Assembly: GCA_032718865.1 (NCBI GenBank)
Contig: JALUTQ010000046.1
Coordinates: 806,001-870,000, forward strand
From: Tilletia caries
Lineage: Eukaryota; Basidiomycota; Exobasidiomycetes; Tilletiales; Tilletiaceae
Length of the DNA stretch: 64,000 nt
Direction of reading: 5' to 3'
The notes under the pieces are model-generated. The model was not told the origin of the DNA, ran no database searches, and worked only from the letters and a program-made list of their open reading frames with translations. The first letter of the stretch is position 1. Every line of letters begins with the position of its first letter. Made by a program: the position numbers and the translations under genes. Below, in pieces: positions 1 to 11,618 of this stretch.

Positions 1-181
1 ATCTGGGCTGGCTGACGATGGCAACAATGGGCAGATGTTGAAGCGTATCTCGAACAGCGGTCAATCGCACCATTCCCACCTGTCGCTCGTACTGGCTCAT
101 CTCGAGGAGAGTCCCTGTCCGCCTCCAAGACGTCGAAGGGCTCCTCTCATCCTCGGTCCTTCAACTCAAGTCAACTTCTAA
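1..181 (+). CDS. possible 3' end of a gene entering from the left edge
   Basis: From base 2 one forward frame stays open for 59 codons and stops at 179-181. A second forward frame, also open, runs from base 16 far beyond this point through Ser-rich sequence. Neither translation resembles a family I recognise, so I cannot tell which, if either, is coding. The stretch between here and the mL53 start at 644 contains a CA dinucleotide run near 237-252 and a TGACTCA site near 555, consistent with a promoter or leader. Confidence 0.25.
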   Translation, partial: SGLADDGNNGQMLKRISNSGQSHHSHLSLVLAHLEESPCPPPRRRRAPLILGPSTQVNF

Positions 182-643
182 CCGACCTGGATCGCTTCTT
201 GCCCTCGAGTCGGTCCCCGGCCTCCAAAAGACACGCACACACACACACACGAAACTGCGTTCTGTCAAAATGTCTCGCGTCCCCATCAAATAGCTTTTTC
301 ACACGCCTTCTCGTTACCCCATGTATCTTTTCTCTCGATCTGACTCCTCCGTATCTGTACACGGCTGGCCTTTCTCTCCTCACAACCAAACACAATAATC
401 TCGCTTCGTTGCAACGTTTCTCGTTCGGAGCGTCGTTGCGTTCCAGCGCTTCTGAAGCGAGCCATTTTTGTCATCGGCACTTTTGGGAAGAGATTTTCAG
501 GAGAGAAAGTTTGGAATGTCCAAAAGTTCAAGCAGCAGCAGCAGCAAGACTGACTGACTCATCACTTGACTGCCGCCAACTGACTGACTATGAGCGCCTT
601 CCACCATCGCATCATCTAGACAGTGACGAGCAGCAACAACAGC

Positions 644-1085
644 ATGGTCAACCTTCCTCTCTCCTCGTTGCGGCACATCACCGCGCTCCGCTTCGAAGTC
701 TGCCCAACCTCAACCCTGCCCGCCGCTCGCTCCCTGCGCCTCCTCCTCGCCTCCTTGCCATCCAAACCTCCGGCTCCCAAAGCAGGCGCCCCAGCTGTCA
801 CTCTGCCCACGCTCGAGACGCGGTTAGTAGGGGACGAGAAGAACATGGGCCTCGTGGCCACATATTCGGACAAGCGCACGGTGCAATGGAAGATTGGCGT
901 GGGGCTGGATCGGGCAATTGATCTGAAGACGCTGTTGGAGAAGGTGAGATCAACAGACCGATTCAGGTCTATGCCGTGTAACGGCGGCAGCTAGTGAAAG
1001 CTGACTCTCCTCCTCACTGTGTTGCATTTCTGCGCAGGTCGAGACGCCTGCCCGTGCATTGCGGTTAAAAGAGGTCGGTCTATAA
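644..1085 (+). CDS. MRPL44: mitochondrial large-subunit ribosomal protein mL53 (yeast Mrpl44 family)
   Basis: Two exons, 644-943 and 1038-1085, joined across a 94-base GTGAGA...CAG intron, give a 115-aa protein. The start is the ATG at 644; the longer open frame upstream begins at GTG and is not used. Family features are a short basic N-terminus, a central ATYSDKRTVQW strand and a C-terminal ARALRLKEVGL, matching the RxLRLKE ending of fungal mL53/Mrpl44. The C-terminus appears only after splicing, which supports the intron. mL53 is a thioredoxin-fold-like component of the mitoribosomal large subunit. Its length is normal for the family. Identity rests on pattern memory of the family, not on a search. 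Confidence 0.72.
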
Positions 1086-1820
1086 AGAGACAATCGCGGG
1101 TCAAGTTGCGCGGAGAACCTGTCCCTGTACTTTCCGCAAGGCATGGCTGAGTGCAATACAAACGACGCATTTCCAGTCATTGGACTCAACGCTCCCAGCG
1201 CTATCGCCCCGAAGTCATGTAGACGGAGCTCTTTGGAGACGGCGCATCTTCAGGATCGCGCAGGAACAATGTTCACTCGCACGACTTACAGGGGACGGCA
1301 AGCTCATTCGGAAGGGCTTTCGATTGATTGCTCGAACTGTATCAACCGCAAACATTCACAGAAAGGAGAAGGTATTCTCAAAGCAAGACAAGCAAAGTCT
1401 AGGCAGAGCACAGGCGGCACCGCAGGTATCGAGGAAGTTCGCTTCTGGGGTGAACATCCTTATGGGTCATAAGCGCGAGCATTGTTCGAGAGCCGCGTCT
1501 AGGCCGAAAGGAAAGGGAACGTCGGGTATCAGGTACGAATGTCGGCGAGAAGGAAGGTTTGCGAAGTCTGGTTTCGGGACCTGAGGCGGGGAGCCCCAAT
1601 CAGCTCAGAGAACGGGAAGAGTGAAGTAGCTCACAACGTCCCGGCATCGGGACCGGGGCGCGCGATTCGGAGTCTTTGCGTGATCAGTGCATCTCGGGGT
1701 GGTATAGGTCCTTGGCCTGGCGACATCAGGGTGTATCGAGATCGAGGCTTAGTGTTTTACCCGCGGTCGGAAGGAGACCTTGCGGCGGCACTGGGGTAAA
1801 TGCGTCCGAAGCCGTGGCAT
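1086..1820. other. intergenic, convergent 3' regions
   Basis: This lies between the ends of mL53 (forward) and the Zn2Cys6 regulator (reverse). Short open frames here carry no recognisable motifs and no convincing splice chain. I see no gene. Confidence 0.5.
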
Positions 1821-4290
1821 TCATGCTGGACGTGAGCCAGTCTCCGATGCTCGTGCTGTAGGCGTCTGTCGGTGATGTCCCTCCGTGCCATGGCCCTCCA
1901 CGGCAAAGGATGCGGCAGTGAAGTTGAAGCTGGAGGATGAGCCGTCCCGAGTCGTGCCCTGCCAATCTTGTGCTTCCTGAGCTTGCCTGGCTGCCTGCTG
2001 ATGTGCTTGCAACGCTTCCAACATTTTGCTCCGACCGAGGGCAGCCACAGTGCCGTCGCCGCGCAATATCTTGCTGACTGGGCAGGGAGATCCGGTGTAC
2101 AGATTCGAGGGCGCGCCAGGGAGGTCTGGGGGCAACATGGAGCTGCAGTCGTTCGAGGAATTTCGTTTGCGCTTCATGCCGGGGGTAGCGATGTAGCCAG
2201 CTGTTGAAAGAACACAAACCCCAAAGACCAGGTCAATTACTTCGCTCGAGTACCAGCGTACTAAGGTTCTGCGTACCTTCTTGTAGCTTCATCCCTGGGC
2301 TGACCCAAGCGGAGGAATCTGAGCGTGCGGCCACGACGCCTGCGGCTGTGCCGTAAGGACTACTCGACATCGTCTGAACGTTTCCGAAGTTCCACGGACT
2401 GCTGAGAATGCCCTGATTGTCACTCGAATGAGGGCTTCGACTTGTGTGCACACTGCCGTTGGTCGGCGATGCCTGGTTACCGGTCGGAAGAAAGGTCGAG
2501 GACATCGAGAAATTGCTGTTGGCAGGACTGCTCGAAATCGCTCCAAATTGGGAGCTTGAGCCGTCGCAGGGCTGGTTGAAGTACGCCCCGTTCATTGACA
2601 GCGCATTGCGTTGGTCCAGCAAGGGATTGAGAGCCGAAGTAGGAGCAGAGCCCGTGAATTCTGCGGTCTGACGTGGCGTCGTTGAGAGGGCCTCACTGGT
2701 GACTTGAGAGTTGACACCCGCCGTCATAGAGGCTGTGCTGTCCTCTGGAACCACGGCTTCCGACGTGGGATTGGACCAGGCTTCGATGTGTCGAATGTCC
2801 ATCGCAGAAATCACTCCCTCGGAAGGGTCAGCTGGCTGATGGACATCATGCGTTCCTTCTTGCGCAGCATTGCTTTCGGAGGGTTGAGTGGCAGACTTTG
2901 GCGAACCCGGGTACTGATCCTGGTTGTCTTCAGCTCGACACGATTCCCACACTAGCGGTCGAGAAGGGTTGAGAGACGCTGGAGCTCCCTGGATGTTTCC
3001 TGCGTAGATCGAAGTTCCTTGGTCCTTAGGCGAAGACGACGTTGTTGCACTGCTCGACGGAGACATGCACTCTTGCGCGGAGCATGAAACAGAAGCCTTT
3101 CCGGCTTCTTCGATTCTATTTTCGAGGGGCGCTGCCCACCAGCTGTGCTTCCACTTGCCACCCTGCCCTGGTCGCGTCGTGCCGCGTCGTTCCGGGTCGT
3201 GCTGTCTTTTGAGTTGAATCTTGCCGCTGCAGATGTCGCCCATGACTTTCTCACCCACGAGGCGCTCGAGCACAGACTTGCCATCAGGGTCTTGCGTGCA
3301 CATGAGCTCATACAGCACGTTCTCCATGTGATGGAGCCGAGTCTCTATGGCCTCGATGTAGCCTTTTGGAGGACCTCTGTTATGTGACACGAAGCGTCGA
3401 TCATGTTCAGTAGAGGCCATGAGCTACCGCATACTGCCGGAACCGAATGCTCACCGCTTCTTGCTTTCGTCGTTGTACGTGCAAGATTGACCTAGCAGAG
3501 CACACTGGGCGCAGGAAGACTTGTTCTGAGGGTCGGGCTCACATTTGCACTGCCAGCGTTGTCACCAAGAGGTTTTCAGACCGGGTCAGTTAAGGAAGCC
3601 CGGAATCGCGGTGGTGGCGCTTACCTTCTGGCGTCGACATCCGTCACAGGCCTGTCATGGTAACGATATCGTGATTAGTGACCAAACGCAAAGCATGAGG
3701 ACTTCCAGAAAGAGAGGGTTGAGGAAGATTCTCACCTTGGTATTGCGCTTCTTACCAGCGGCAGATGACTTTGAAGACCGCTTCTTTGCAGCGATCTCAA
3801 TCGTATCACGCGTGGTACTGCCCTCATTCTCGCTGTCTTCGGCCATCTGTTCCAGCCCCGAGAGATACGTACCTCCGCCTCCGTTGAAATTCAATGAATA
3901 CGAATGGGAAGCCATGGAGGAATGCTGAGCGTTGGTCTGAGCAGTTGTACTGGGAATCAGCATCGGAATCTCGTCATTCGTCTGAAGGAGACGGTGAGGC
4001 GGGTCTGCCGACGTCGGGCCTTGGCCAAGAGAGAAGGGGACGGGTTGTCCCCAGAGACTTGCATGATTGCTCTGCTGGAACGATGAAGGCGAGGCTTGGT
4101 ACGAAGGGCCGAAAGAGCCTCCATTTTGCGAGGTGTGGTGGACAGAAGCATCGCAGTGGCCGAGCTCACGACCGGAAGAACGGTACGAATTTGGGGCCAG
4201 TGTACTCGCGACGGTGTTGTTGAAAGACAGAGCTGGATGCTGTGAGAAGAGTTTCCAAGGCTGCTGATGAAAGCTAGGGTCTGACCGCAT
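1821..4290 (-). CDS. Zn2Cys6 binuclear cluster transcription factor
   Basis: Five exons read 4290-3736, 3651-3625, 3549-3455, 3376-2277 and 2200-1821, giving about 718 aa. The zinc cluster is split over two tiny exons: exon 2 (27 nt) encodes ACDGCRRQK and exon 3 continues with CKCEP...CAQC...SCTYND. This gives a CX2CX6CX9CX2CX6C pattern, followed after the next intron by KRGPPKGYIEAIETRLH, the linker and dimerisation-helix start seen in many fungal regulators. All junctions use GT...AG and keep frame. The N-terminal 200 residues and the C-terminus are Ser/Gln/Asn-rich and disordered, with a basic KRKR patch near the end. I do not see a fungal-specific middle homology domain. The chosen start is the first ATG after a pyrimidine-rich stretch; a longer frame exists upstream to about 4557. 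Expected role: nuclear DNA-binding activator or repressor, target unknown. Confidence 0.85.
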
Positions 4291-5826
4291 CGCTCGCACT
4301 TGTGAGAAGGAGAAATGATGAGTGGTGGGGGTGCAGGGATGAAAGCAAGCAGCGGAAAGGAGAGAGACGGCTGGCGGCGTGCGGGAGAGGGTTTGGGAGT
4401 ATAGAACAGGTATAGCTTTGAAGGAAGGGGAGTAGACGTACCAAAGTAGAAATCGATCCATGGGGCTTAAATGGTCCTTCTCCAGCCCGTGTCCTTCGGG
4501 AACGCTTCCCGTTGGCAGAATCGGAATGAGGAGAAAGCTGCAAGACCTTAGGTCCACATGACATCAGAATTGGCCTTTGAGAAAAAAGGAACGCGACGAG
4601 AAGTGGGCTCATGGTTGTGCGTTGGTGTGGCGTCGTCTTTGGTCAGAAGATGCGCGAAGCTTGAGATCGTGCCCGATGGCCAGCGTGCATAGGAAAGAAT
4701 CGTTGAAGAAGGACGGGATGGAGGTCTCGTTCCTGGAAGAAGTACGTTCTTCACCGAGATTTGACCCGAAGAGGGCGCCCATCTGCTCATTTACCCATTC
4801 GAGAGTTTGGTCGGAAAGTCGGGATGAAGTGAAGGTAAGCAACATGAAAGAAGGATGAGCATTGGGCGATGAGCGATAGAAGGATGTATCTTTGCTCCCT
4901 TCTGCACGGCTTAGTTGCCTGGCAAGTCCGGAAAAAGTATGGATCCAGGAAATATGATGAAGCGTGTCAGGAACCAGAAGGACGTCCATTGGGAGCGTCC
5001 GGGTCCGAACACATTTCCGTCAGGTCCGACCGTCCAGGGGAAAAGAAGCCAGGTAGCCGCTGCCACTTGCGAGCACTCTTCCTCTCGAACGGCGAATACG
5101 GCGAGAGCGCAGTCGCGCGGATCTGTTTAAGCCGCAGGGCGTCAGCATCGTGCTTGGCATTTTTGGTGTTCTGCATCTGCATGGGCTCGAAAAGGGTCAG
5201 GGTGGCTAGGCCAGCAAGGCAGCAAGAATTGCGGCCATGATGAGAATGCCGATTGTTTGGAAATCCTGGGAAAATGAGGAAAGATCTGAATGGGCGTACA
5301 TATGTGATATACGAGGTGTTCGTGGACTCCATCGATTTTCAGGAGGCTGGTCGGCCGTCTTCCTTGCGATAATCGAATAGCACCTGGCGCCTGGCGACCA
5401 AGTGCATCGTTTTTGATGCGTCGAAAGCGCACTGCGCATGTTACGAGTGGCGTACTAGGAGATAGGGAGAGGATCCGAGGGATACTGGGAGAATCAGAGC
5501 CAGAAAATGAAAGGAAGAAGTCAGCCCTGGTCACGCAATCAGGAGGGAGTTCGGTTTGAGCGAGAGGCACCACAGCATCCCATGGTCAGGACGGCCCCAC
5601 GCAGATCTTGACCGGATGTGTATGGTTTATGCAAAGGATGGGAGGGAGATGGAGGAGAGAAGAAAGGAGGCAGCGAATCAAGGAGCGGACGAGGGAGGAT
5701 GGTGACAAATGCATCACTCGGCCGAGAAGTTGTGCCCCACTCACACGCTCGGCTCCAACGCTTCTTCCCGCCGAGCCGACCACAACAGGAGGAAGGACTT
5801 AGGACACCGACGAGACAGAAGGACAA
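4291..5826. other. divergent promoter region between the Zn2Cys6 gene and LYS4
   Basis: About 1.5 kb separates the two start codons. Open frames on both strands (for example near 4609-4989 and 5142-5573 reverse, 4577-4858 forward) have no recognisable domains or consistent splice sites. I treat the stretch as promoters and leaders of the two flanking divergent genes. Confidence 0.5.
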
Positions 5827-8160
5827 ATGCTCGCGCTGCGCTCATCGCTCCTGCTGCGTGCCCCGGCGCGTGCTGCTGCTGCTACCCCGTCGCTCTCCGG
5901 CGCTGTGAGCAGGAGCCAGCGGACACTCGCTACCCACGCTTCGGCCCGCAAAGGAGACGATTCCGAACCTCAAACGCTCATCGAGAAGATTGTGCAGAAG
6001 TATGCAGTCGACCTCCGACCTTCCCACGTCGTGCGCGCAGGAGACTATGTGTCCATCAAGCCCGCAACTGTCATGACCCACGACAACACGGGCCCCGTCA
6101 TTTCCAAGTTCCGCTCCATCGGGGCTACCAAAATTCATGACCCATCCCAGGTCGTCTTTACCCTCGACCACGATGTACAGAACAAGAGTCCCGCCAATCT
6201 GAAGAAGTACAGCAGTATCGAGACCTTTGCGCGCCAGCACAACATCGATTTCTACCCGGCGGGACGCGGTATCGGTCATCAAGTCCTCGTCGAAGAAGGG
6301 TACGCCTTTCCCAATAAGCTCGTCGTAGCGTCAGATTCGCATTCCAACATGTACGGCGGTGTGGGCTGTCTCGGCACCCCCATCGTCCGCACTGACGCAG
6401 CGGCTATTTGGGCAACTGGTCAAACGTGGTGGCAGATCCCTCAGATGGTCAAGGTCGAGCTCGAAGGAAGTCTCCCGCCTGGCGTGACGGGGAAGGATGT
6501 CATCGTCGCCCTCTGCGGGTACTTCAATGAAGACCAGGTCCTCAACTCTGCCATCGAATTCACGGGCTCTGGTTTGTCTTCACTTTCCGTGGACGACCGA
6601 CTGGCGATCAGTAACATGACGACCGAGTGGGGAGCCCTTGCCGGCGTGTTCCCAGTCGACGACGCGACCTTGTCCTGGTACGAGAAGCTCATCCGCAAGA
6701 TGGACAAGCTCAACTATGCATTTGGTACCTCACCCACACGCTCCAGTTCGCACCCGCGTCTCAGCATGGCCACCCTCGACACCCTCTCAGCCACCTCGCT
6801 CCGTTCCGACCCCAACGCCGTGTACTCGAAACATCTCCGGCTCAACCTGTCAACCCTCAGTCCACACGTCTCGGGACCAAACTCGGTCAAGATCAGCACT
6901 CCGCTGTCCGAATTGACCCAGCGGAATATCGGGATCAACAAGGCGTATCTTGTGTCGTGCGTGAACTCGCGTGCGTCGGATATCAAGGCGGCTGCGGACG
7001 TCATTCGCGCGTCAGGTCCGCCTGGCGCGCCAAAGAAGGTGGCCGAAGGTGTCGAGTTTTACATTGCGCCTGCTAGTAGTGTCGTCCAGCGCGAGGCGGA
7101 GGAGTCAGGGGATTGGGGTACTCTCCTGGCTGCAGGAGCCAAGCCTTTGCCAGCGGGATGTGGGCCGTGCATTGGACTGGGTGTGGGTCTACTACAGGAC
7201 GGCGAGGTGGGGATCAGTGCGACGAACCGGAATTACAAGGGCCGAATGGGGAGTCCTCAGGCGCAGGCATACCTTGCTAGCCCTGCTGTTGTGGCTGCTA
7301 GTGCGCTCAGTGGTCGGATCAGCGGGCCGACAGAGCTCGACCCTGCGTCGCTACCGGCTCCCGGTAGTCTGCAATTCGAGGTGATGAAGACGGGATCCGG
7401 GACAGCTTCGGCGGAAACAGCCTCCAGTGCCACCCCTGCAGCATCAGCCTCCGCGGGCGAAGATATTCTGCCGACATTCCCACACTCGTTCCGAGGTCCG
7501 CTCATCTTTGCGCCGCAGGACAATCTCACGACCGATGGTATCTACCCGGGCAAGTACACCTATCAAGACGACATCACGCCCGAGGGTCAGGCTGATGTGG
7601 TGATGGAGAACTATGACCCCAAATTCTCGGAGATCGTGGCCAGATTGCGGGCCAAGCTCAACATCCCTGCTGGCAAAGAAGGAGCCAGTGCCGCCTCGGC
7701 GGTGGAGGATCCAGACAAGCCGGGCGAGTTGGCCAAATTTGGCATCATCTTGGTGGGCGGCTTCAACTTTGGCACGGGATCGTCGCGCGAGCAGGCTGCG
7801 ACGGCGCTCAAGTATGCGGGTGTGCCCCTCGTCATTGCAGGATCGTTTGGCGACATCTTCAAGCGGAACGCGATTAACAACGGGTTGGTGTGTCTTGAGT
7901 CGCCTGCGCTCGTGGAGCAGCTAACGCGGCGGTATGCGAAGGATGGGCAGCGAGGTCATGGAGGGAAGAAGGAGGGCGAGATTAGTGTTGTCTTTGATGG
8001 GGAAGGGATGGAGGCTGTGGTGAACAGCCGGAATGGTGTCGTCGAGGTTCGGTTGCCCGACACGGCACGCTACGAGGCCACGCCGCGGGGGATTGGAAGA
8101 AGTATTCAGGAGGTGTATGTCGCTGGTGGGATGGAGAACTGGGTCAAGAACAGATTGTAG
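5827..8160 (+). CDS. LYS4: homoaconitase, mitochondrial (lysine biosynthesis)
   Basis: An intronless 777-aa protein of the aconitase superfamily, the usual length for fungal homoaconitase. It hydrates cis-homoaconitate to homoisocitrate in the alpha-aminoadipate lysine pathway of the mitochondrial matrix. The first 40 or so residues are Arg/Ala/Ser-rich without acids, a typical presequence. The catalytic part carries VMTHDNTGPVISKF, LDHDVQNKSP, ASDSHSNMYGGVG and the three cysteines that ligate the 4Fe-4S cluster (C378 in VSCVNSR, C445 and C448 in GCGPCIG). The C-terminal swivel domain has GGFNFGTGSSREQAA and GSFGDIFKRNAINNGL. The GVTGKDVIVAL and long insert pattern fits homoaconitase rather than mitochondrial aconitase. 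No frame disruption is seen. Confidence 0.95.
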   Translation: MLALRSSLLLRAPARAAAATPSLSGAVSRSQRTLATHASARKGDDSEPQTLIEKIVQKYAVDLRPSHVVRAGDYVSIKPATVMTHDNTGPVISKFRSIGATKIHDPSQVVFTLDHDVQNKSPANLKKYSSIETFARQHNIDFYPAGRGIGHQVLVEEGYAFPNKLVVASDSHSNMYGGVGCLGTPIVRTDAAAIWATGQTWWQIPQMVKVELEGSLPPGVTGKDVIVALCGYFNEDQVLNSAIEFTGSGLSSLSVDDRLAISNMTTEWGALAGVFPVDDATLSWYEKLIRKMDKLNYAFGTSPTRSSSHPRLSMATLDTLSATSLRSDPNAVYSKHLRLNLSTLSPHVSGPNSVKISTPLSELTQRNIGINKAYLVSCVNSRASDIKAAADVIRASGPPGAPKKVAEGVEFYIAPASSVVQREAEESGDWGTLLAAGAKPLPAGCGPCIGLGVGLLQDGEVGISATNRNYKGRMGSPQAQAYLASPAVVAASALSGRISGPTELDPASLPAPGSLQFEVMKTGSGTASAETASSATPAASASAGEDILPTFPHSFRGPLIFAPQDNLTTDGIYPGKYTYQDDITPEGQADVVMENYDPKFSEIVARLRAKLNIPAGKEGASAASAVEDPDKPGELAKFGIILVGGFNFGTGSSREQAATALKYAGVPLVIAGSFGDIFKRNAINNGLVCLESPALVEQLTRRYAKDGQRGHGGKKEGEISVVFDGEGMEAVVNSRNGVVEVRLPDTARYEATPRGIGRSIQEVYVAGGMENWVKNRL

Positions 8161-8403
8161 TTCTACACCTCTTTACCTCAGACAATTCATGCTCGCTTTG
8201 CAACAAGCACAATCTGGTTCTAACCGATCGTAAGAGATCAACAGGTATGTTAGCAAACAGCAGAAGTGTTTGAGATTGTGTGCACGAACGGAAGGCGACG
8301 AACGAAAGGCGACAAGGGAAGGCGACGGTAGAAGGTGATGCTACAGCCAAAGGACACTGCGGATACATGGAGTTGCTAGTATATGTGCAGAGATGCATTT
8401 GCT

Positions 8404-8756
8404 TCAGCAAGAGCAGGCGCAAGTCGCACCGCAAGTGCAGCTGATGGAAGGCCAGGAAAGAGATGCATCAGCACCACCTACATACGGCTTTATCGTTCTT
8501 TCGCCTGCTGAGCAACTCACCTGCCACCGGAGCTGCACTTGCAGGCCTCTGCGCAAGCGCACTGGCACGAGGAGCCACACTGGCACGAGGATCCGCAGCA
8601 GCATCCGCCGCTGTTGCTGCTGGTGGCGACCATGTTGGTGAAGGTGGAGATGTTCTTAATGGAGGCCTGAAATTGAGGAGGATGTGAGGAGATTCGTGAG
8701 TGTGAGTAAACAGAGGCGTAGGTGTGGGAGATGGGCCGGGAGATACTCACGATCAT
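8404..8756 (-). CDS. small metallothionein
   Basis: Exons 8756-8751 (ATG ATC), 8666-8521 and 8440-8404 splice to 62 aa; translation from the internal ATG at 8633 would give 49 aa. In the 49-aa core 15 residues are cysteine, in the CXC and CXXXC arrays SSCQC, GSSCQCAC, EACKC, SCTC and ATCACSC, with an opening CCC. There are no aromatic residues in the core. These are hallmarks of fungal copper/zinc/cadmium-chelating metallothioneins, which are cytosolic thiolate clusters. The last exon adds five cysteines and is reached only by splicing at GGCAG|GTGAGT. The six-base first exon is less certain; that segment could be a 5' UTR intron. A TATA-like AT stretch lies at 8856-8863, about 100 bp upstream. 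No metal-response element was firmly identified. The gene is too short and spliced to show as one frame. Confidence 0.85.
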
Positions 8757-10655
8757 TGTGAACTGTTGCAGGGAGAAGTGGAAATGTGGATTGTAAGATG
8801 GAGAATGAGGATGGACTGATACTGGGAGGTACGAAAGGAGGCAACTTCCTGCCTCTATAAATACCTTTCTCCCCTCCCTCTCACACACGCAACGCACGTA
8901 CGGCGTCTCGAGGAAACTGCTGCGGTCGATGCTTCCAGCTCATTCCGGTCAAGCATGCGGCCGGCCTTCGTATGTATGTAGCAAGTGAGTCGGGCGGCGC
9001 TCAGCGGCGAGGTACTGGAAGGCTCTGGCGCACAATCCGCGCAACTCCTTCGTTTTGTTTGTTTGTTGCGGTAAAGTTATGTACGTTGGAACGTTTTGAG
9101 TTGCGTTGCACAACATGTTTCAGTTGCGCGCTTTTCATGATCGCGCAGCATATGAGACGACGAACAGAACCGTTGCGCTCTTTTCCTCGAGCCCTTGCAA
9201 AGGCTCGGACACTGGGTTCCTGGCGGCTGGTTTCCTATTTGTGACTCTTTGATATACATAGTGTGACATCCGCGCCTTCGGGTGCAGGCTTTATGCTACG
9301 CAAATCCGCCAGCGACTGTCTTGAATTGAACCATCATCATCATCCTCACGCTTACAGAGCCACAATGAGTCAGGAAACAAGAAGATGCCAAGGCAGACCC
9401 GTTCGATCAAGCTTCTTGTTCCCTGTCCAAGCGCGATACTGCTCTTCCGGTATTGCAAAGGGTAACAGGAGTCAAGGGATGAGCTCGGACCTGGGACATA
9501 GAATTGAAAGGGGAAACGTACCATATGATTGAATACATCGTTTCGTAGCTCCCTAAAGTAATCGTTGGGCTGCTATCTGTGCTGAGACGCCGGGGTGCTG
9601 GGTTGGAGAAAGAGGTTTGGTCCCTGCTGTCCGGAACGATGGAGAAGGCATTTGATGACATTATAGACGACGGCGGCGAGGTCAGGCACTGACTAGAACA
9701 ATCTGATAGGGGTGCAGGGTGTGTGAGGGGATACGACCGAAGCCCATGGTGGTGCTAAAAGCCCGTTCATGGTGTGAGATGGGCTTGTGAGGAAGCCTGC
9801 CTCGGAGCGTCGGGTAGCAGGACTGCGCCAGGGCGATGTTGCATGGGCGATGGTCCTCGACTTGGATCTGACAGACACAAATGAGAGCGAGTCAGCTGGC
9901 CGAAAAGCGTACCACAGGAGAAAGGATCCTCAGACAAACTTTTTTCTGCGAGGAGAAAGCGCATGGCGCACAGGCTGAACAAGTTGTATGAGGCTGCGCC
10001 GCTCGCGAGTATTGACGAGAATCCCAATTTTGAGGACCCAGGCGGACAGTGATGATGTCGTGTAATGAGTGACTGCAGGAGGAGCTCTAGATTGAGGAGG
10101 AGAAGAGATAATTCAGGTCGCTTTCGAGAGGAGCGTCAAGAAGCATGGATGGGCATGATGACGGCCTGGTGGCGCCAGTCGGATCTTCCGAATAAGGTCC
10201 GCTTGCCATTTTCTGGCGACACGAGCTCGATCTGATGCGCATCCCCGGCAGTGTTCACGGTTTTTCTACGGGTCTTATAATGTGAGTATACTGGGTCAGG
10301 GGGGGTGAGAGCGTCAGCCATTTCCATGTTGGGTATGGTGTGGCGACTCGCCATTTACGGGACTCCAGCGTGGCACGTATCGCCTCCCTGTTCTGCAATT
10401 GTGTCCCTTCTTCAGCACCTTGGTCCCGTTGGCACCGTGCCTTGCGTGAATGCTGCTCCGCTCCTGGTATTCTCCGCGGCCAAGGATGATTCGGAGCGAC
10501 TCGCTGGATGTGAGTTACCGACGTGGGCGAGCTTCATCGTTCTTCCCTTTGTTCTCCCTATCCCCTACGCACTGACAATCTTCCTTTGCACTCACCCTCA
10601 CTCCCTCTCCCTTGACACTCGTCTCCCAGCATACACATTCGTAATACGATCAGCC
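8757..10655. other. long intergenic stretch without a recognisable gene
   Basis: About 1.9 kb of moderate GC sequence between the metallothionein promoter and the TRAPP gene. Open frames are short, lack domains, and do not join through clean GTGAGT...AG introns. A (CAT)n-like run lies near 9330. I see nothing I can call. Confidence 0.45.
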
Positions 10656-11618
10656 ATGGCCGCACCTGCACCAAGCCCTCTGCACTTCGCCAGCACGGGG
10701 ATCGCCTGCATCGCCCTGATCTCCGCACGCAACACTCCCATCTACCTCCGCGCCTTTCCCTCTTCGCCAGCGGCTGCCTCAGCAGCAGCAGCAACAGCAC
10801 CATCATTATCGTCAACGCAGCACACCAATGTACGCTACGAGTACATTGCGAACGCAGCGCTGGATCTCGTAGAAGAGCGCACCAGCAGGCATGCCGAGCA
10901 TTACCTCGGTCTCCTCATGACCATGGAAGACCTCGCAGTGTGAGCATTGCCAAACTACATCCTGCAGGAGCTCGCCCGCGCTTCACTCGCACCTGGCATA
11001 GCTTACACACACACGTCATTATCCCTACTTTGCGCGCTCGCTGCTTCTCTCCAGATACGGCTTCCAGACATCCTCGCGCGTCAAGATCCTCGTCATGCTG
11101 CCTGCAACCGACCTCTTCGTCCGTGACATTGACCTTCTCACAGTCAGTCCTCTCACATATTTTCTTCCCGTTTCCCCCCTCAAGCTCACATTGAAACATC
11201 CATCATACAGATGTTCCGCGCTCTGCATACAGCCTACCTCTCCTACATCGCCAACCCATTCCACCTCCTACCTCCCATCATCCCCTCCTCCTCCTCCACA
11301 GCAACAAGCACAGCTGTCTTCCACCCAGCGCCCACGCCCCACTCCCAACCAGCGTCCATCTTCAGCACAGACCCGGCCCTCGAACAAATCGCCGCTCTCC
11401 AGTCGCTCAGCTGTCGGCCCATCCGCAGTGCGAACTTCGAGGCGCATGTGGATCGGATTGTCGGGTGGACGCCGGTCCCGCCTGCTGCTTCGGCTGCTGC
11501 GTCGGCAAGCTCGGGGAGAACGATTGGGGCTGGTAAGGCTTTGCCTGTGGATGGTGCAGCGGTACAGGGATCAGGCGGGGTAGGGGCTGGGCAGAATCCA
11601 GCGGTGCCCGTCTCATAG
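10656..11618 (+). CDS. TCA17: TRAPP complex subunit TRAPPC2L / Tca17 (sedlin-like longin protein)
   Basis: Three exons, 10656-10939, 11055-11142 and 11211-11618, encode 259 aa. The family signature is split across the junctions: GIACIALISARNTPIYLR at the start, YIANAALDLVEER and YLGLLMTMEDLAV, then YGFQTSSRVKILVML, then MFRALHTAYLSYIANPF and NFEAHVDRIVG. This is the TRAPPC2L/Tca17 longin fold, a peripheral TRAPP subunit that helps assemble the Rab GEF acting on Golgi and endosomal traffic. The protein is longer than the roughly 140 aa animal form because of Ser/Ala/Pro inserts near residues 40-50 and 145-190 and a Gly/Ala-rich tail. The ATG at 10656 was chosen because it opens the longin domain directly; the frame extends upstream without similarity. 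Confidence 0.88.

Noticed and set aside
199..921. 240-codon forward frame overlapping mL53
   Set aside because: Its second half lies over the mL53 coding frame, which is supported by family motifs and splicing.
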